Origin: Brevibacterium sp. S111
GTDB lineage: Bacteria > Actinomycetota > Actinomycetes > Actinomycetales > Brevibacteriaceae
Length of the DNA: 64,000 bases
NCBI RefSeq assembly: GCF_004745075.1
Contig: NZ_RHFH01000002.1
Location: 124,001-188,000, forward strand
Direction: 5' to 3'
Under the pieces are notes generated by a model. That model was not told the origin of the DNA. It saw nothing but the letters and a program-made list of their open reading frames with translations, and ran no database searches. How positions within the stretch are numbered: the stretch's first letter is position 1; each line of letters starts with the position of its first letter. Positions 41,787 through 49,803 of this stretch are shown piece by piece. Position numbers and translations under genes: made by a program.

Positions 41787-43609
41787 GACCCGTCGAAGGC
41801 ACCCTGTTGGGCAACCGTTACAAACTCACCTCCCGCATCGCCGTCGGCGGCATGGGTGAGGTCTGGAAGGGTGTGGATTCCGTCCTCGGCCGTGAGGTCG
41901 CGGCGAAGATCCTCAAGGACGAGTACCTCTCCGAATCGACCTTCCTCGCCCGATTCCGTGCCGAAGCCCAGAACATGGGCCGAGTCTCCGACCCGGGAAT
42001 CGCCGGCGTATACGACTACGGCGACGAGCAGGGTTCGCCCTACCTCGTCATGGAATACGTGCCCGGTGAGGCTCTGTCGGCCATCATCGAGCGCAGCGCA
42101 CCCCTGTCCGAGACCGATACCCTCTCCATCGTCACGCAGGCCGCTCAGGCCCTCGGCGCCGCACACAAGGTGGGCGTCATCCACCGTGACATCAAGCCCG
42201 GCAACATCCTCATGACACCGGACTTCCGGGTCAAGATCACGGACTTCGGCATCGCCCGGGTCACCGATCAGGCGCCGCTGACGAAGACCGGTCAGGTCAT
42301 GGGCACCGCCCAGTACCTGGCCCCCGAACAGGCCACCGGCAAGGGTTCGGGCCCCGGCTCGGACCTCTATGCACTCGGCATCATCGCCTACGAGGCCCTG
42401 GCCGGGCAGCGCCCCTTCACGGGCGACTCGCAGGTCGCGATCGCCATCGCTCAGGTCAACCAGCAGCATCCGCCGCTGCCGGACACGGTCTCCGAACCGC
42501 TGCGCCGATTCGTCGACTGCCTGTTGGAGAAGAAGCCCGAACGTCGCCCTTCCGATGCGTTCAAGGTCGCGAAGGCCGCCGAGGCGCTCTCCGCCGGGGA
42601 CGTCGCCGGCGCCGAGGAGCTCGTGCCGCAGATGCGCCACGGAGCCGCAGCGTCCGAAGCCCTGACCCAGGTCTTCAACAACCCGGAGCCGGCAGCCACG
42701 ACGAAGACCCTGCCCGTCACCTCCTCGAACGATGCGACCCAGGTGTACCCGAACGGAGCCGCCGCCGGAATCGCCGGCGCCGGGGCCGCCGGTGCCGGAG
42801 CCGCCGCGGCGAATACGGGACAGATCGATCCCAACGATCCGCAGAATCAGGATCTGGAGAAGGACAAGCAGTCGAACAAGGGCCGCGTCCTCATCTGGAT
42901 CCTTGCGATCATCGCCCTCATCGCGGTTGGTTCCCTGCTGTGGTTCTTCCTCGGCGGAGGCAATGCCGAACCCGAACCGGAACCGTCAACCTCGGCGCCC
43001 ACCTCGGAGGCGGCGAAGACGATCGAGATCGATAAGAACGATTACATCGGACTCACGGAATCCTCGGCGACGCAGAACCTCGAGAACAAGGGACTCGAGG
43101 TCGAGACGACCGACATCAACTCGGATCGGGCGGCCGGAACCGTCGCGGACGTCGGTGAGGGCGACAACGGATACACCTTCGAAGAGGGTGACACCGTGAC
43201 CCTTTACATCTCCGCCGGTCCCGCCGAGCAGCCCGAAGAGCCCGCCACGGACTCCGGATCCGATTCGGGTCTGGGCAATGACTCGGAGTCGAGCTCGGAT
43301 TCCGATTCCGCATCCGATTCGCAGGATCAGGGTTCGGACTCCGGATCTGATTCGGCGAACAGCGACACCGGTTCGGACTCCGAGACTTCGTCGAATTCGT
43401 CATCGGACTCCGAGACGTCGAGCGAATCGGACTCCTCGAGTTCGACGGACACGTCCGGTGAGACGGACTCTTCGGGCTCCGGGGATTCGGCCGACGCCTC
43501 GGGCGGTTCGAACCCGAACAGCGGCAATGACGGGGCAGGCAGCAATTCGGGCTCGGCGAGCAGCTCGGATGCCAGCGGCAACCCGAACGGAAACAACGGC
43601 AATGAATAG
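41783..43609 (+). CDS. pknA: PknA-like Ser/Thr protein kinase with PASTA domain and Ser/Asp-rich tail
   Basis: Membrane Ser/Thr kinase, 608 aa. The N-terminal kinase domain (about 10-275) has the Gly loop RIAVGGMGEVWKG, K42 in VAAKIL, HRDIKPGN near 134-141, DFG at D154 and the PE site LAPEQATG. A Gly/Ala-rich linker precedes one transmembrane helix (about 370-393). Outside the cell, one PASTA-like domain (about 413-479) is followed by a low-complexity tail (480-608) dominated by Ser, Asp, Asn, Gly and Glu. Mycobacterial PknA lacks PASTA domains, so this version differs. Overlaps pbpA by ATGA; pknB follows after 116 nt. Confidence 0.9.
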   Translation: MRPVEGTLLGNRYKLTSRIAVGGMGEVWKGVDSVLGREVAAKILKDEYLSESTFLARFRAEAQNMGRVSDPGIAGVYDYGDEQGSPYLVMEYVPGEALSAIIERSAPLSETDTLSIVTQAAQALGAAHKVGVIHRDIKPGNILMTPDFRVKITDFGIARVTDQAPLTKTGQVMGTAQYLAPEQATGKGSGPGSDLYALGIIAYEALAGQRPFTGDSQVAIAIAQVNQQHPPLPDTVSEPLRRFVDCLLEKKPERRPSDAFKVAKAAEALSAGDVAGAEELVPQMRHGAAASEALTQVFNNPEPAATTKTLPVTSSNDATQVYPNGAAAGIAGAGAAGAGAAAANTGQIDPNDPQNQDLEKDKQSNKGRVLIWILAIIALIAVGSLLWFFLGGGNAEPEPEPSTSAPTSEAAKTIEIDKNDYIGLTESSATQNLENKGLEVETTDINSDRAAGTVADVGEGDNGYTFEEGDTVTLYISAGPAEQPEEPATDSGSDSGLGNDSESSSDSDSASDSQDQGSDSGSDSANSDTGSDSETSSNSSSDSETSSESDSSSSTDTSGETDSSGSGDSADASGGSNPNSGNDGAGSNSGSASSSDASGNPNGNNGNE

Positions 43610-43725
43610 ACATTGAGCGATTCAGAGCAGCGATCAGAAGAAAAGAAGAGTTTGAGATACTGGAACTCGACTCGGTTCAGGTGAGAATGAACCCAGAGAC
43701 CGGGTGAGACAAGCGGAGGACATAC

Positions 43726-45612
43726 ATGAGTGAACCCAAGGTGCTGTCGGGGCGTTACGAAGTTCGTGCGCTCCTCGGCCGTGGGGGCATGGCAGAAGTG
43801 CATGAGGGCGTCGACAACCGTCTCGGGCGTCGCGTGGCCATCAAACTTCTGCGCTCCGATCTCGCCCGCGATCCCTCGTTCCACACCCGCCTCAAGCGCG
43901 AGGCGCAGTCCGCGGCCGGTCTCAATCACCCCGGAATCGTCTCCGTCTACGATTCGGGTGAAGAGGAATTCGTCGAATCCGGTGGCTCGTCCGTGTCCGT
44001 GCCCTTCATCGTCATGGAATACGTCGAGGGTCAGACGCTGCGCGAAGTCCTCAATGAACACGGCACACTCACCGTCGACGAGGCCCTCAACGTCATCGCC
44101 GGAGTCCTCGCTCCGCTCGAGTACTCCCATCGCAACGGCATCGTCCACCGCGACATCAAGCCTGCGAACGTCATGCTCACCCCCGAGGGTGACATCAAGG
44201 TCATGGACTTCGGGATCGCCCGAGCACTCAAGGACAACTCGGGACTGACGCAGACCCAGTCGGTGGTCGGCACCGCCCAGTACCTCTCCCCCGAACAGGC
44301 GCGCGGTGAGGTCGTCGACGCCCGTTCCGACCTCTATTCCACCGCCTGCCTGCTCTATGAGCTTCTGGCCGGCCGTCCCCCGTTCGTCGGCGACTCCCAG
44401 CTGGCAGTGGCCTATCAGCACGTCGGTGAGACTCCGCAGCCGCCGAGCTTCTACAACCAGAGCATCCCACCGGCCGTCGACAGGCTCCTCCTCCACGCTC
44501 TGCTGAAGGACCGCGACGCCCGCTACCAGGACGCCTACACCTTCCGCGAGGACGTGCTCGCCGCCCGCGACGGCCGTCCCATGAGCTTCGAGGACGATGT
44601 CGAGGCTACACAGGCGTATCCGATGATGGCCCCGCCGATGACCGCTCCGATGGCTCATGCCAACGAGGCCGAGCCCGCTCCCGAGACCGGGCCAGTATCG
44701 GCGATCATGACCAACCAGGAGGAGCGGCCGCCGCAGAAGCGCTCCCGCGCCTGGATCTGGATCGGCTCGATCTTCGTCCTCCTCGCCCTGGCCGCCGTTG
44801 CCCTGTGGGTGTACGAGATCAACAAACCGCCGGACATCATCGAAGTCCAGGTCACGGATGTGGCGAACATGGACGCCGATGAGGCCGAATCCGCGCTCAT
44901 CAAACAGGGGCTGCGCGTCGACCGCGATGAGCAGTACAGTGCCGACGTCGATGAGGGCAAAGCCATCGAAACCGATCCTCCGGGCGGTCAGATGGTGGAG
45001 AAGGACAGCGTCGTCAAGCTGATCATCTCCTCCGGGCCCGAATCCGCGAAGGTCCCCGACGTCTCCGGAAAGACCGAGGAGGAGGCGCGGAAGATCATCA
45101 ACGACGCAGGGCTCCAGGCCGGCACCCATATCTCGCAGAACTCTCCGGATGTGGAGAAGGGTGTGGTCATCGAAACCAAACCCGGTGACGGTCAGGAAGT
45201 CGACGTCGATTCGAATGTCGATCTCGTCGTGTCCTCGGGCATGGTCGAGGTTCCCGATGTCACCGGTCAGACCGCCGAGGAGGCCTGCAAGACCCTCGAG
45301 GGTGATGAGTACCAGCTCACGTGCAAGACCGAAGAGGTCGAGACCGACGAACACGATGAGAAGAAGGTCTTCGAACAGTCCGCGACTGGCGGCAGCGAGG
45401 TCAAGCAGGGTTCGGAGATCACCGTGAAGGTGGCCAAGAAGCCGCCGGAGCCCTCGCCTTCGATTCCCTCGATCCCGGGTGGCATTCCGACCGCTCCCGG
45501 CGATGACGGCGGCGGAGACGACGATAAGAAGGACAAAGACAAGGATAAGAAGGACAAGGATTCGATGGGCGGAGGGCTCTTCGACAACTGGTCCGAAGTC
45601 ATCGGCAACTGA
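43726..45612 (+). CDS. pknB: PknB: PASTA-domain Ser/Thr protein kinase (Stk1 family)
   Basis: Ser/Thr kinase with extracellular PASTA repeats, 628 aa. Kinase domain (about 10-275): LGRGGMAEVHEG, K40 in VAIKLL, HRDIKPAN near 141-148, DFG at D161, LSPEQARGE. Juxtamembrane residues 290-335 are Met/Pro/Ala-rich with TQAY Thr sites. Transmembrane helix about 342-363. Three PASTA domains (about 369-437, 440-504 and 506-575) should bind muropeptides or lipid II. The tail is acidic/basic low complexity (DDKKDKDKDKKDKD) ending in FDNWSEVIGN. GGAGG precedes ATG 43726. Last gene of the operon. Confidence 0.95.
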   Translation: MSEPKVLSGRYEVRALLGRGGMAEVHEGVDNRLGRRVAIKLLRSDLARDPSFHTRLKREAQSAAGLNHPGIVSVYDSGEEEFVESGGSSVSVPFIVMEYVEGQTLREVLNEHGTLTVDEALNVIAGVLAPLEYSHRNGIVHRDIKPANVMLTPEGDIKVMDFGIARALKDNSGLTQTQSVVGTAQYLSPEQARGEVVDARSDLYSTACLLYELLAGRPPFVGDSQLAVAYQHVGETPQPPSFYNQSIPPAVDRLLLHALLKDRDARYQDAYTFREDVLAARDGRPMSFEDDVEATQAYPMMAPPMTAPMAHANEAEPAPETGPVSAIMTNQEERPPQKRSRAWIWIGSIFVLLALAAVALWVYEINKPPDIIEVQVTDVANMDADEAESALIKQGLRVDRDEQYSADVDEGKAIETDPPGGQMVEKDSVVKLIISSGPESAKVPDVSGKTEEEARKIINDAGLQAGTHISQNSPDVEKGVVIETKPGDGQEVDVDSNVDLVVSSGMVEVPDVTGQTAEEACKTLEGDEYQLTCKTEEVETDEHDEKKVFEQSATGGSEVKQGSEITVKVAKKPPEPSPSIPSIPGGIPTAPGDDGGGDDDKKDKDKDKKDKDSMGGGLFDNWSEVIGN

Positions 45613-45651
45613 GGCCCACAGTCCTCGGACACAGGGTCCTCGCAGCGCACG

Positions 45652-45690
45652 GCGGCCGGGTCAGTCGATGACTGACCCGGCCGCTGTCGT
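45652..45690 (+). terminator. Terminator after pknB
   Basis: Perfect 14-bp stem: 45652-45665 pairs with 45671-45684, loop CGATG, followed by TGTCGT. It separates the convergent pknB and GyrI-like genes and should work in both directions. Confidence 0.75.
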
Positions 45691-45717
45691 ATCCGTTCGC
45701 GTCTGTGACGCCGTCTC

Positions 45718-46230
45718 TCAGTCCAAGGTGAGGAACAGGTCGGTGCGCATATCGGCGGGATCCGCCTCGGGGCTGGGTTCGGTGACATAGAGTTCGATGA
45801 ACGGCAGTCCCGGATGGTGCCCGGCCGCCATCGCGTCCTTGACCAGCTGCGCCCAGGATTCCCCGAGCCCGTCATATCCGCCGAGGTGGCTGCGCACGGC
45901 CATGGATCCGCCGGGCAGCTCCGCGGGGATGACGATATGACCGCCGGCGATCGGCTGCGCGTTCGTCAGTCCTGCCGAGGTGGGGATCCCCACCTGCAGA
46001 TCCACCGTTTCGCTCGGCTGCCTGGTGTAGAGGGCGAAGGCCGGTCCTGCGGGTTCGAGTCCCGCATCGGAGAGGACGGGGAAGAGTCCGGAGAACGTGG
46101 AGTCGAAGAGTTCCGGCAGGTCTGCCATGTGCACTTCGCGGGCCTCGACGACCGCTGCCGGAGTAGCCGGGACCTCGATGACGGTGAGTTCGGTGAACGG
46201 TTCTTCGCGCAGATAGGTCGGTTCTGACAT
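45718..46230 (-). CDS. GyrI-like (SOUL/AraC effector-binding) domain protein
   Basis: 170-aa stand-alone GyrI-like domain, the small-molecule-binding module also found in AraC/BmrR regulators and the gyrase inhibitor SbmC. Consistent segments: EVHMADLPELFDSTFSGLFPVL, PAFALYTRQPSETVDLQVGIP, GGSMAVRSHLGGYDGLGESWAQLV and GLPFIELYVTEPSPEADP. Ligand and function unknown. ATG 46230 has AGGAGG eight bases upstream and is preferred over the longer frame to 46266. Transcribed toward pknB. Confidence 0.78.
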   Translation of the reverse strand: MSEPTYLREEPFTELTVIEVPATPAAVVEAREVHMADLPELFDSTFSGLFPVLSDAGLEPAGPAFALYTRQPSETVDLQVGIPTSAGLTNAQPIAGGHIVIPAELPGGSMAVRSHLGGYDGLGESWAQLVKDAMAAGHHPGLPFIELYVTEPSPEADPADMRTDLFLTLD

Positions 46231-46388
46231 CGTCGCTGCCTCCTGTTCGTCGGTCGTGCACGGCACTGCGGGCGTGCACGGATCCCGGCGCGGATGCGGA
46301 TCAACTGAGCACAGGGATCACTGTGCTCACGATCATAACGATCGGCCGCCTCGGCGAGAACCCTGAGAACAGGGATCGGCGGGAATTC

Positions 46389-47033
46389 TCAGGCGATCGC
46401 GGTCGCCAAAGGCGACATGCCCGCCGCGGCCTGGGCGGCACCCTCGAGGCCGCATACCTCGAGCCAGTTGCCGAGCATGAGGTATCCGCATTCGGTGAGC
46501 ACGGATTCGGGGTGGAACTGGACGCCGAACAGGGGCTTCTCGCGGTGTTCGATGGCCATGACGATGCCGTCGTCGGTGCGGGCGGTGACGGTGAACTTCT
46601 CGAGGTCGAGGGTCTCGTCGACGATCGCCAGCGAATGGTAGCGGGTGACGGTCAGCGGGCTCGGGCAGCCGAAGAAGATGCCTTCGCCGTCGTGGGTGAT
46701 GACCGAGGTCTTGCCGTGCATGAGCACGGGTGAGTGGGTCACCTCGGCGCCGAACACCTCGCCGAGGGCCTGATGGCCCAGGCAGACGCCGAACACGGGC
46801 ATTCCGGAGGTCTCCGCCCAGGACAGCAGGGGCGGGCAGACTCCGGATTCGGCGGGCACGCCGGGACCAGGCGACAGGAGGACACCGTCGTAGGCGGTAA
46901 CGGTGTCGGCGATCTCGGCGGCGGGGATGTCGTCGTTGCGGACGACATCGACGTCCGCGCCGAGCTCACGCAGATAGGACACGAGCGTGTAGACGAAGCT
47001 GTCGTAGTTGTCGATGACGAGGATTGAGGTCAT
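46389..47033 (-). CDS. pabA: Aminodeoxychorismate/anthranilate synthase glutaminase component (PabA/TrpG-like)
   Basis: Class I glutamine amidotransferase subunit for p-aminobenzoate (folate) or anthranilate synthesis, 214 aa. Catalytic Cys in VFGVCLGHQALGE (near residue 83), His and Glu in GVQFHPESVLTE; the LLSPGPGVPAESG oxyanion loop is typical. In many Actinobacteria this gene sits between pknB and crgA, as here, and is called pabA or trpG. Its start overlaps by ATGA with the preceding 56-aa membrane-protein gene. The last 20 residues, Ala/Gly-rich, are unconserved. Confidence 0.9.
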   Translation of the reverse strand: MTSILVIDNYDSFVYTLVSYLRELGADVDVVRNDDIPAAEIADTVTAYDGVLLSPGPGVPAESGVCPPLLSWAETSGMPVFGVCLGHQALGEVFGAEVTHSPVLMHGKTSVITHDGEGIFFGCPSPLTVTRYHSLAIVDETLDLEKFTVTARTDDGIVMAIEHREKPLFGVQFHPESVLTECGYLMLGNWLEVCGLEGAAQAAAGMSPLATAIA

Positions 47034-47200
47034 GATTGTCCGGTCTCCGTCACGGTGGCGTTGTTGAAGGGCATGTACGGGGCGATCACGGGGAAGACGT
47101 ACTGCATGAGCACCAGCACGACGGCCGCGATGAGGATGAGGGCCAAGATGAGTTTGACGACCCAGTTGCCCGGGAGGATCCGCCAGATGAAAGCGTACAT
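47030..47200 (-). CDS. Small single-pass membrane protein (56 aa)
   Basis: Short gene found by reading the gap between the sortase and pabA. ATG at 47200, stop at 47030-47032 overlapping the pabA start by ATGA. The protein starts MYAFIWRILPGNWVVK, has one strong hydrophobic helix LILALILIAAVVLVLMQYVFPV and ends PFNNATVTETGQS. The sortase stop is one base before its start, so the three genes are coupled. Comparable tiny membrane genes occur at this place in other Actinobacteria; role unknown. Confidence 0.85.
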   Translation of the reverse strand: MYAFIWRILPGNWVVKLILALILIAAVVLVLMQYVFPVIAPYMPFNNATVTETGQS

Positions 47201-47201
47201 A

Positions 47202-48497
47202 TCAGGCACCGCCGTTCTTGCTGACCTTGTCGTAGGCCTTCGAGTCCTTGATATTGTCCGGCGCTCCGTCGCTGGCCGGCGTCCAGTCCGTGAGTTCGGC
47301 GTAGGCGACGTAGCGTTCCCGTGCGGAGAACATCGGGTTGCAGGCCGTCATCGTCAGGATTCGGTCCTTGCCCTTGAACTCGGGTGCGTCCGGCACGGGT
47401 GAGAGCACTTCGACGGCATCGGGGAGGATGATGTCGAAGTTGCGGAAGGTGTAGGTGTAGAAGCCGTCCTTCGTCTGGACGATGATCTCATCGCCCGGGC
47501 GCAGGTTCGCGATCTGGTTGAGCGGCTTGCCGTAGGTCACGCGGTGGCCGGCGATGGAGAAGTTCCCGACCTCGCCCGGCATCGCCGAATTCGGGTAGCG
47601 GCCCACGCCCATCCGGTTGAGCACGGGTTCGAGGTCGACCCCCTCGGCCACAGTGCGGTAGTAGTCATCGCCGAAGCGCGGGATGTAGAAGATGCCGAAC
47701 GCTTCGTTCTTGCCCACGGGATCGGCGACCACGGGTTCGTCCGGATCGTCGGGCAGTTCGTTCGGGTCCTGGTTCGCCCAGTCCTGAGAGAGTTCGTCGG
47801 CGAGCACTTCGTTGTCGCGGTTGGCCTGGATGTCCGTCCACCACAGCTGCCAGACGACGAAGAGGATGAGGACGAGACCAGCCGTGATGCACAGTTCGCC
47901 GAAGGTGCGCACAGTGCCGCGGATCGGGCCGAGCGGTTCGCGTTCCACGGGCTGACGTCGCCGCTGGCGTCGGGTCTCGCGGCGGCCCTGAGGCTGATCC
48001 TCGCCGAGGTGGCCGTGCGTTGCTTGTCCATGCGCAGCTTGTCCGCCCGGCTGGGGTGCGGCCGCGTATGCGTTGTTGGCTGCGTATCCGGTCCCGGCCG
48101 CGGCGGGAGCCTGCTGTGCCGCGGCGGGGGCGTTCTGCGGGACCGCGGGCATCGCTTGGGTGGACTGGCCATGCTGCTGGCCAGGTGCGGCCTGTGGGGG
48201 CTGTGGAGGCTGCTGAGGTTGCTGGGGCTGTTGGTAGACGGGCGGGGCGTCGGAATAGACGGCGGTCGGTTCACCCTGGGCTGCGGCGGCTTCGGCTTCC
48301 CTGCGCCGCATCTCGCGTCGACTGGGCAGCGGCTGATCGCCCGAGGCAGCGGAAGCGTCTGCAGACCGACCGGCGGCGTGACCGAGCTGTTGGCCGGCGG
48401 AGTCAGATGGAGCCTGCCGTCTCTGAGCAGGCCGGATAGTGGGTCGCGAGGGCGGATTCACGCCCGGTTCGTTACCCGAGGAGGAACTATTCACCAC
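47202..48497 (-). CDS. Class E sortase
   Basis: Membrane-anchored cysteine transpeptidase of sortase class E, 431 aa. The N-terminal 190 residues are cytoplasmic, disordered, Gln/Pro/Ala-rich, then basic (RRETRRQRRRQPVERE). One transmembrane helix (ELCITAGLVLILFVVWQLWW) precedes the extracellular beta-barrel. Catalytic His lies in SIAGHRVTYG (about 318), Cys in TMTACNPMF (about 386) and Arg in SARERYVAYAEL (about 396). Class E enzymes recognise LAXTG-type signals; no substrate gene is evident in this window. GTG 48497 has GGAG upstream. The acidic segment DPNELPDDPDEPVVADP follows the helix. Confidence 0.88.
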   Translation of the reverse strand: MVNSSSSGNEPGVNPPSRPTIRPAQRRQAPSDSAGQQLGHAAGRSADASAASGDQPLPSRREMRRREAEAAAAQGEPTAVYSDAPPVYQQPQQPQQPPQPPQAAPGQQHGQSTQAMPAVPQNAPAAAQQAPAAAGTGYAANNAYAAAPQPGGQAAHGQATHGHLGEDQPQGRRETRRQRRRQPVEREPLGPIRGTVRTFGELCITAGLVLILFVVWQLWWTDIQANRDNEVLADELSQDWANQDPNELPDDPDEPVVADPVGKNEAFGIFYIPRFGDDYYRTVAEGVDLEPVLNRMGVGRYPNSAMPGEVGNFSIAGHRVTYGKPLNQIANLRPGDEIIVQTKDGFYTYTFRNFDIILPDAVEVLSPVPDAPEFKGKDRILTMTACNPMFSARERYVAYAELTDWTPASDGAPDNIKDSKAYDKVSKNGGA

Positions 48498-48629
48498 ATC
48501 TGCTCCGTGACTGTCACTGCATTGTCGGGGGCCGTCGAAGATGACAGGCGGGGATACCCCTATGCACTTTATCCTATGAGAATCATCGTTCGGGGCGCGC
48601 TCGGGCCGCTTTCAGGGTAGTCGGAGTTT

Positions 48630-48658
48630 TTCACTGAGACCCCCGCCCCGAGTAGACT
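48630..48658 (+). promoter_or_regulatory. Candidate crgA promoter
   Basis: TTCACT at 48630-48635 and TAGACT at 48653-48658, spacer 17 nt, in the divergent region between the sortase and crgA genes. AAAGGAG follows at about 48714-48720 before the start codon. Confidence 0.5.
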
Positions 48659-48724
48659 GGTCTGCGATCGTCCCCAACCATTCATTCGGCGACCCCACGG
48701 CGGTCGACCGACAAAGGAGTACTT

Positions 48725-49474
48725 GTGGCCAAGTCCAAAGGACGCCCCCAGCGCACTTCTCGCACTTCGTCGGCGGCCAAGGCGAAGCAGGCCGAGTCCG
48801 CAGAAGCGGTCGAGGCGACCGAAGTCGAGGAACTCGAGACCGAAACGCTCGACACCGATGTCGCCGACGATGCTGACACCGACCTCGCCGAAGCTGTGAA
48901 CGACGAATCGGATGCGACCGAGTCTGCTGCGGACGACCTGAAGGACGAATCCGCGGACGAGGACGCCGACGAAGAGGCGTCCGACAAGACTTCTGAGAAG
49001 GACTCAAAGAAGGACTCAGACACCGCGGCTGCCGCGAAGAAGACCAAGGCGTCGAAGGACGAGAAGTCCGACTCGGCCAAGGACGAGAAGTCAACGAAGA
49101 CCTCGGCTTCTAAGGCCTCCGACTCCAAGGCATCGTCCTCCAAGACTTCCGGTTCGAAGGGATCGGCGTCCAAGTCAACCAGCTCGAAGGGCTCAGCCGC
49201 CAAGCGCACGTCCCGTTCGGGCAATCCGGCCAAACGCCCACAGGGGCGCAAGACCGCGAGCTACACCTCGACCTCAGGTCAGCAGACGATCAAGCCGAAC
49301 CCGAGCTGGTTCCTGCCGGTCCTCCTCGGCCTGCTGATCGTGGGTCTGATCTGGCTCGTCACCTTCTACATCACTCAGGGTGCTTTCCCCGTCGAAGCAT
49401 GGGGCAACTGGAACATCCTCATCGGCTTCGCCTTCTTCGTGGCGGGTCTGATCATGTCCACTCGCTGGCGATAG
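48725..49474 (+). CDS. crgA: Cell division protein CrgA with long acidic/Lys-Ser N-terminal extension
   Basis: Septation regulator CrgA, normally about 85-95 aa, here 249 aa. The C-terminal 75 residues carry the CrgA core: KPNPSWFLPVLLGLLIVGLIW and a second helix NWNILIGFAFFVAGLIMSTRWR. Residues 1-170 are low complexity: an acidic half rich in Glu/Asp/Thr/Ala (20-95), then a Lys/Ser/Ala-rich half (95-170). The extension is cytoplasmic by topology. GTG 48725 with AAAGGAG is well placed, and codon use is uniform, so I consider the fusion real, not a mis-call. In mycobacteria CrgA binds FtsZ, FtsI and other divisome proteins. Confidence 0.88.
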   Translation: MAKSKGRPQRTSRTSSAAKAKQAESAEAVEATEVEELETETLDTDVADDADTDLAEAVNDESDATESAADDLKDESADEDADEEASDKTSEKDSKKDSDTAAAAKKTKASKDEKSDSAKDEKSTKTSASKASDSKASSSKTSGSKGSASKSTSSKGSAAKRTSRSGNPAKRPQGRKTASYTSTSGQQTIKPNPSWFLPVLLGLLIVGLIWLVTFYITQGAFPVEAWGNWNILIGFAFFVAGLIMSTRWR

Positions 49475-49498
49475 CCGACCCAGGCCCCAATCGCTTCG

Positions 49499-49560
49499 AT
49501 TGTCTGGTCGAACTGCGGTGATTCTCAAGCTTGAGAATCACTGCGGATCGACCAGACAAT
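49499..49560. terminator. 62-nt nested inverted repeat downstream of crgA
   Basis: Outer arms of 13 nt (49499-49511 and 49548-49560) match perfectly; the centre 49518-49541 is a perfect 24-nt palindrome with AAGCTT at its middle. Six mismatched bases lie between outer and inner parts on each side. Lies at a convergent junction, so a bidirectional terminator is the simplest reading. Confidence 0.6.
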
Positions 49561-49654
49561 CTGCATTCACCAGGACCTTTACTGACCCCAACAGTCGCAG
49601 CCCGTCATCAACAATCCACAAGCGTCGAGTTATACCCAAGCCGGGTGCGTCGCT

Positions 49655-49737
49655 TGTGGATAACTTATTTTATGCTTCTGACCAGGGTAAATACACGTGT
49701 GTAAGTTATCCACGTTGTGGATAGAGCCTGTGGACAA
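49655..49737. promoter_or_regulatory. DnaA-box cluster
   Basis: Four nonamers with at most one mismatch to TTATCCACA/TTGTCCACA within 83 bp: 49655-49663 (minus), 49706-49714 (plus), 49716-49724 (minus), 49729-49737 (minus). A T/A-rich stretch TAACTTATTTTATGC lies at 49661-49675. Could be a DnaA-titration or reactivation site, or part of an origin. Confidence 0.6.
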
Positions 49738-49803
49738 AGAATTTTCCACCGCAGAGTGCACACAAATGGACCTTTTTCTGGTAAAAGCCTGACAGCGCCG
49801 AAC

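Larger units (their letters stand above)
49475..49803. other. Convergent gap with long palindrome and DnaA-box cluster (329 nt)
   Basis: Between the crgA and rhomboid stops. Holds a 62-nt inverted repeat at 49499-49560 and then, in a locally AT-rich stretch, several DnaA-box-like nonamers: TGTGGATAA at 49655-49663 (perfect inverse of TTATCCACA), TTATCCACG at 49706-49714, TGTGGATAG at 49716-49724 and TGTGGACAA at 49729-49737 (inverse of TTGTCCACA), with weaker ones at 49612-49620 and 49742-49750. No reading frame is supported here. Confidence 0.7.

Noticed and set aside
43327..45354. 675-aa minus-strand frame over pknB
   Set aside because: Shadow of the PknB coding strand; no recognisable domain.
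49499..49560. Palindrome read as parS or an IS terminal repeat
   Set aside because: Does not match the ParB consensus TGTTTCACGTGAAACA; no transposase or target-site duplication nearby.
49612..49750. Definitive chromosomal origin
   Set aside because: No dnaA/dnaN next to it and box number is moderate; recorded as a candidate only.
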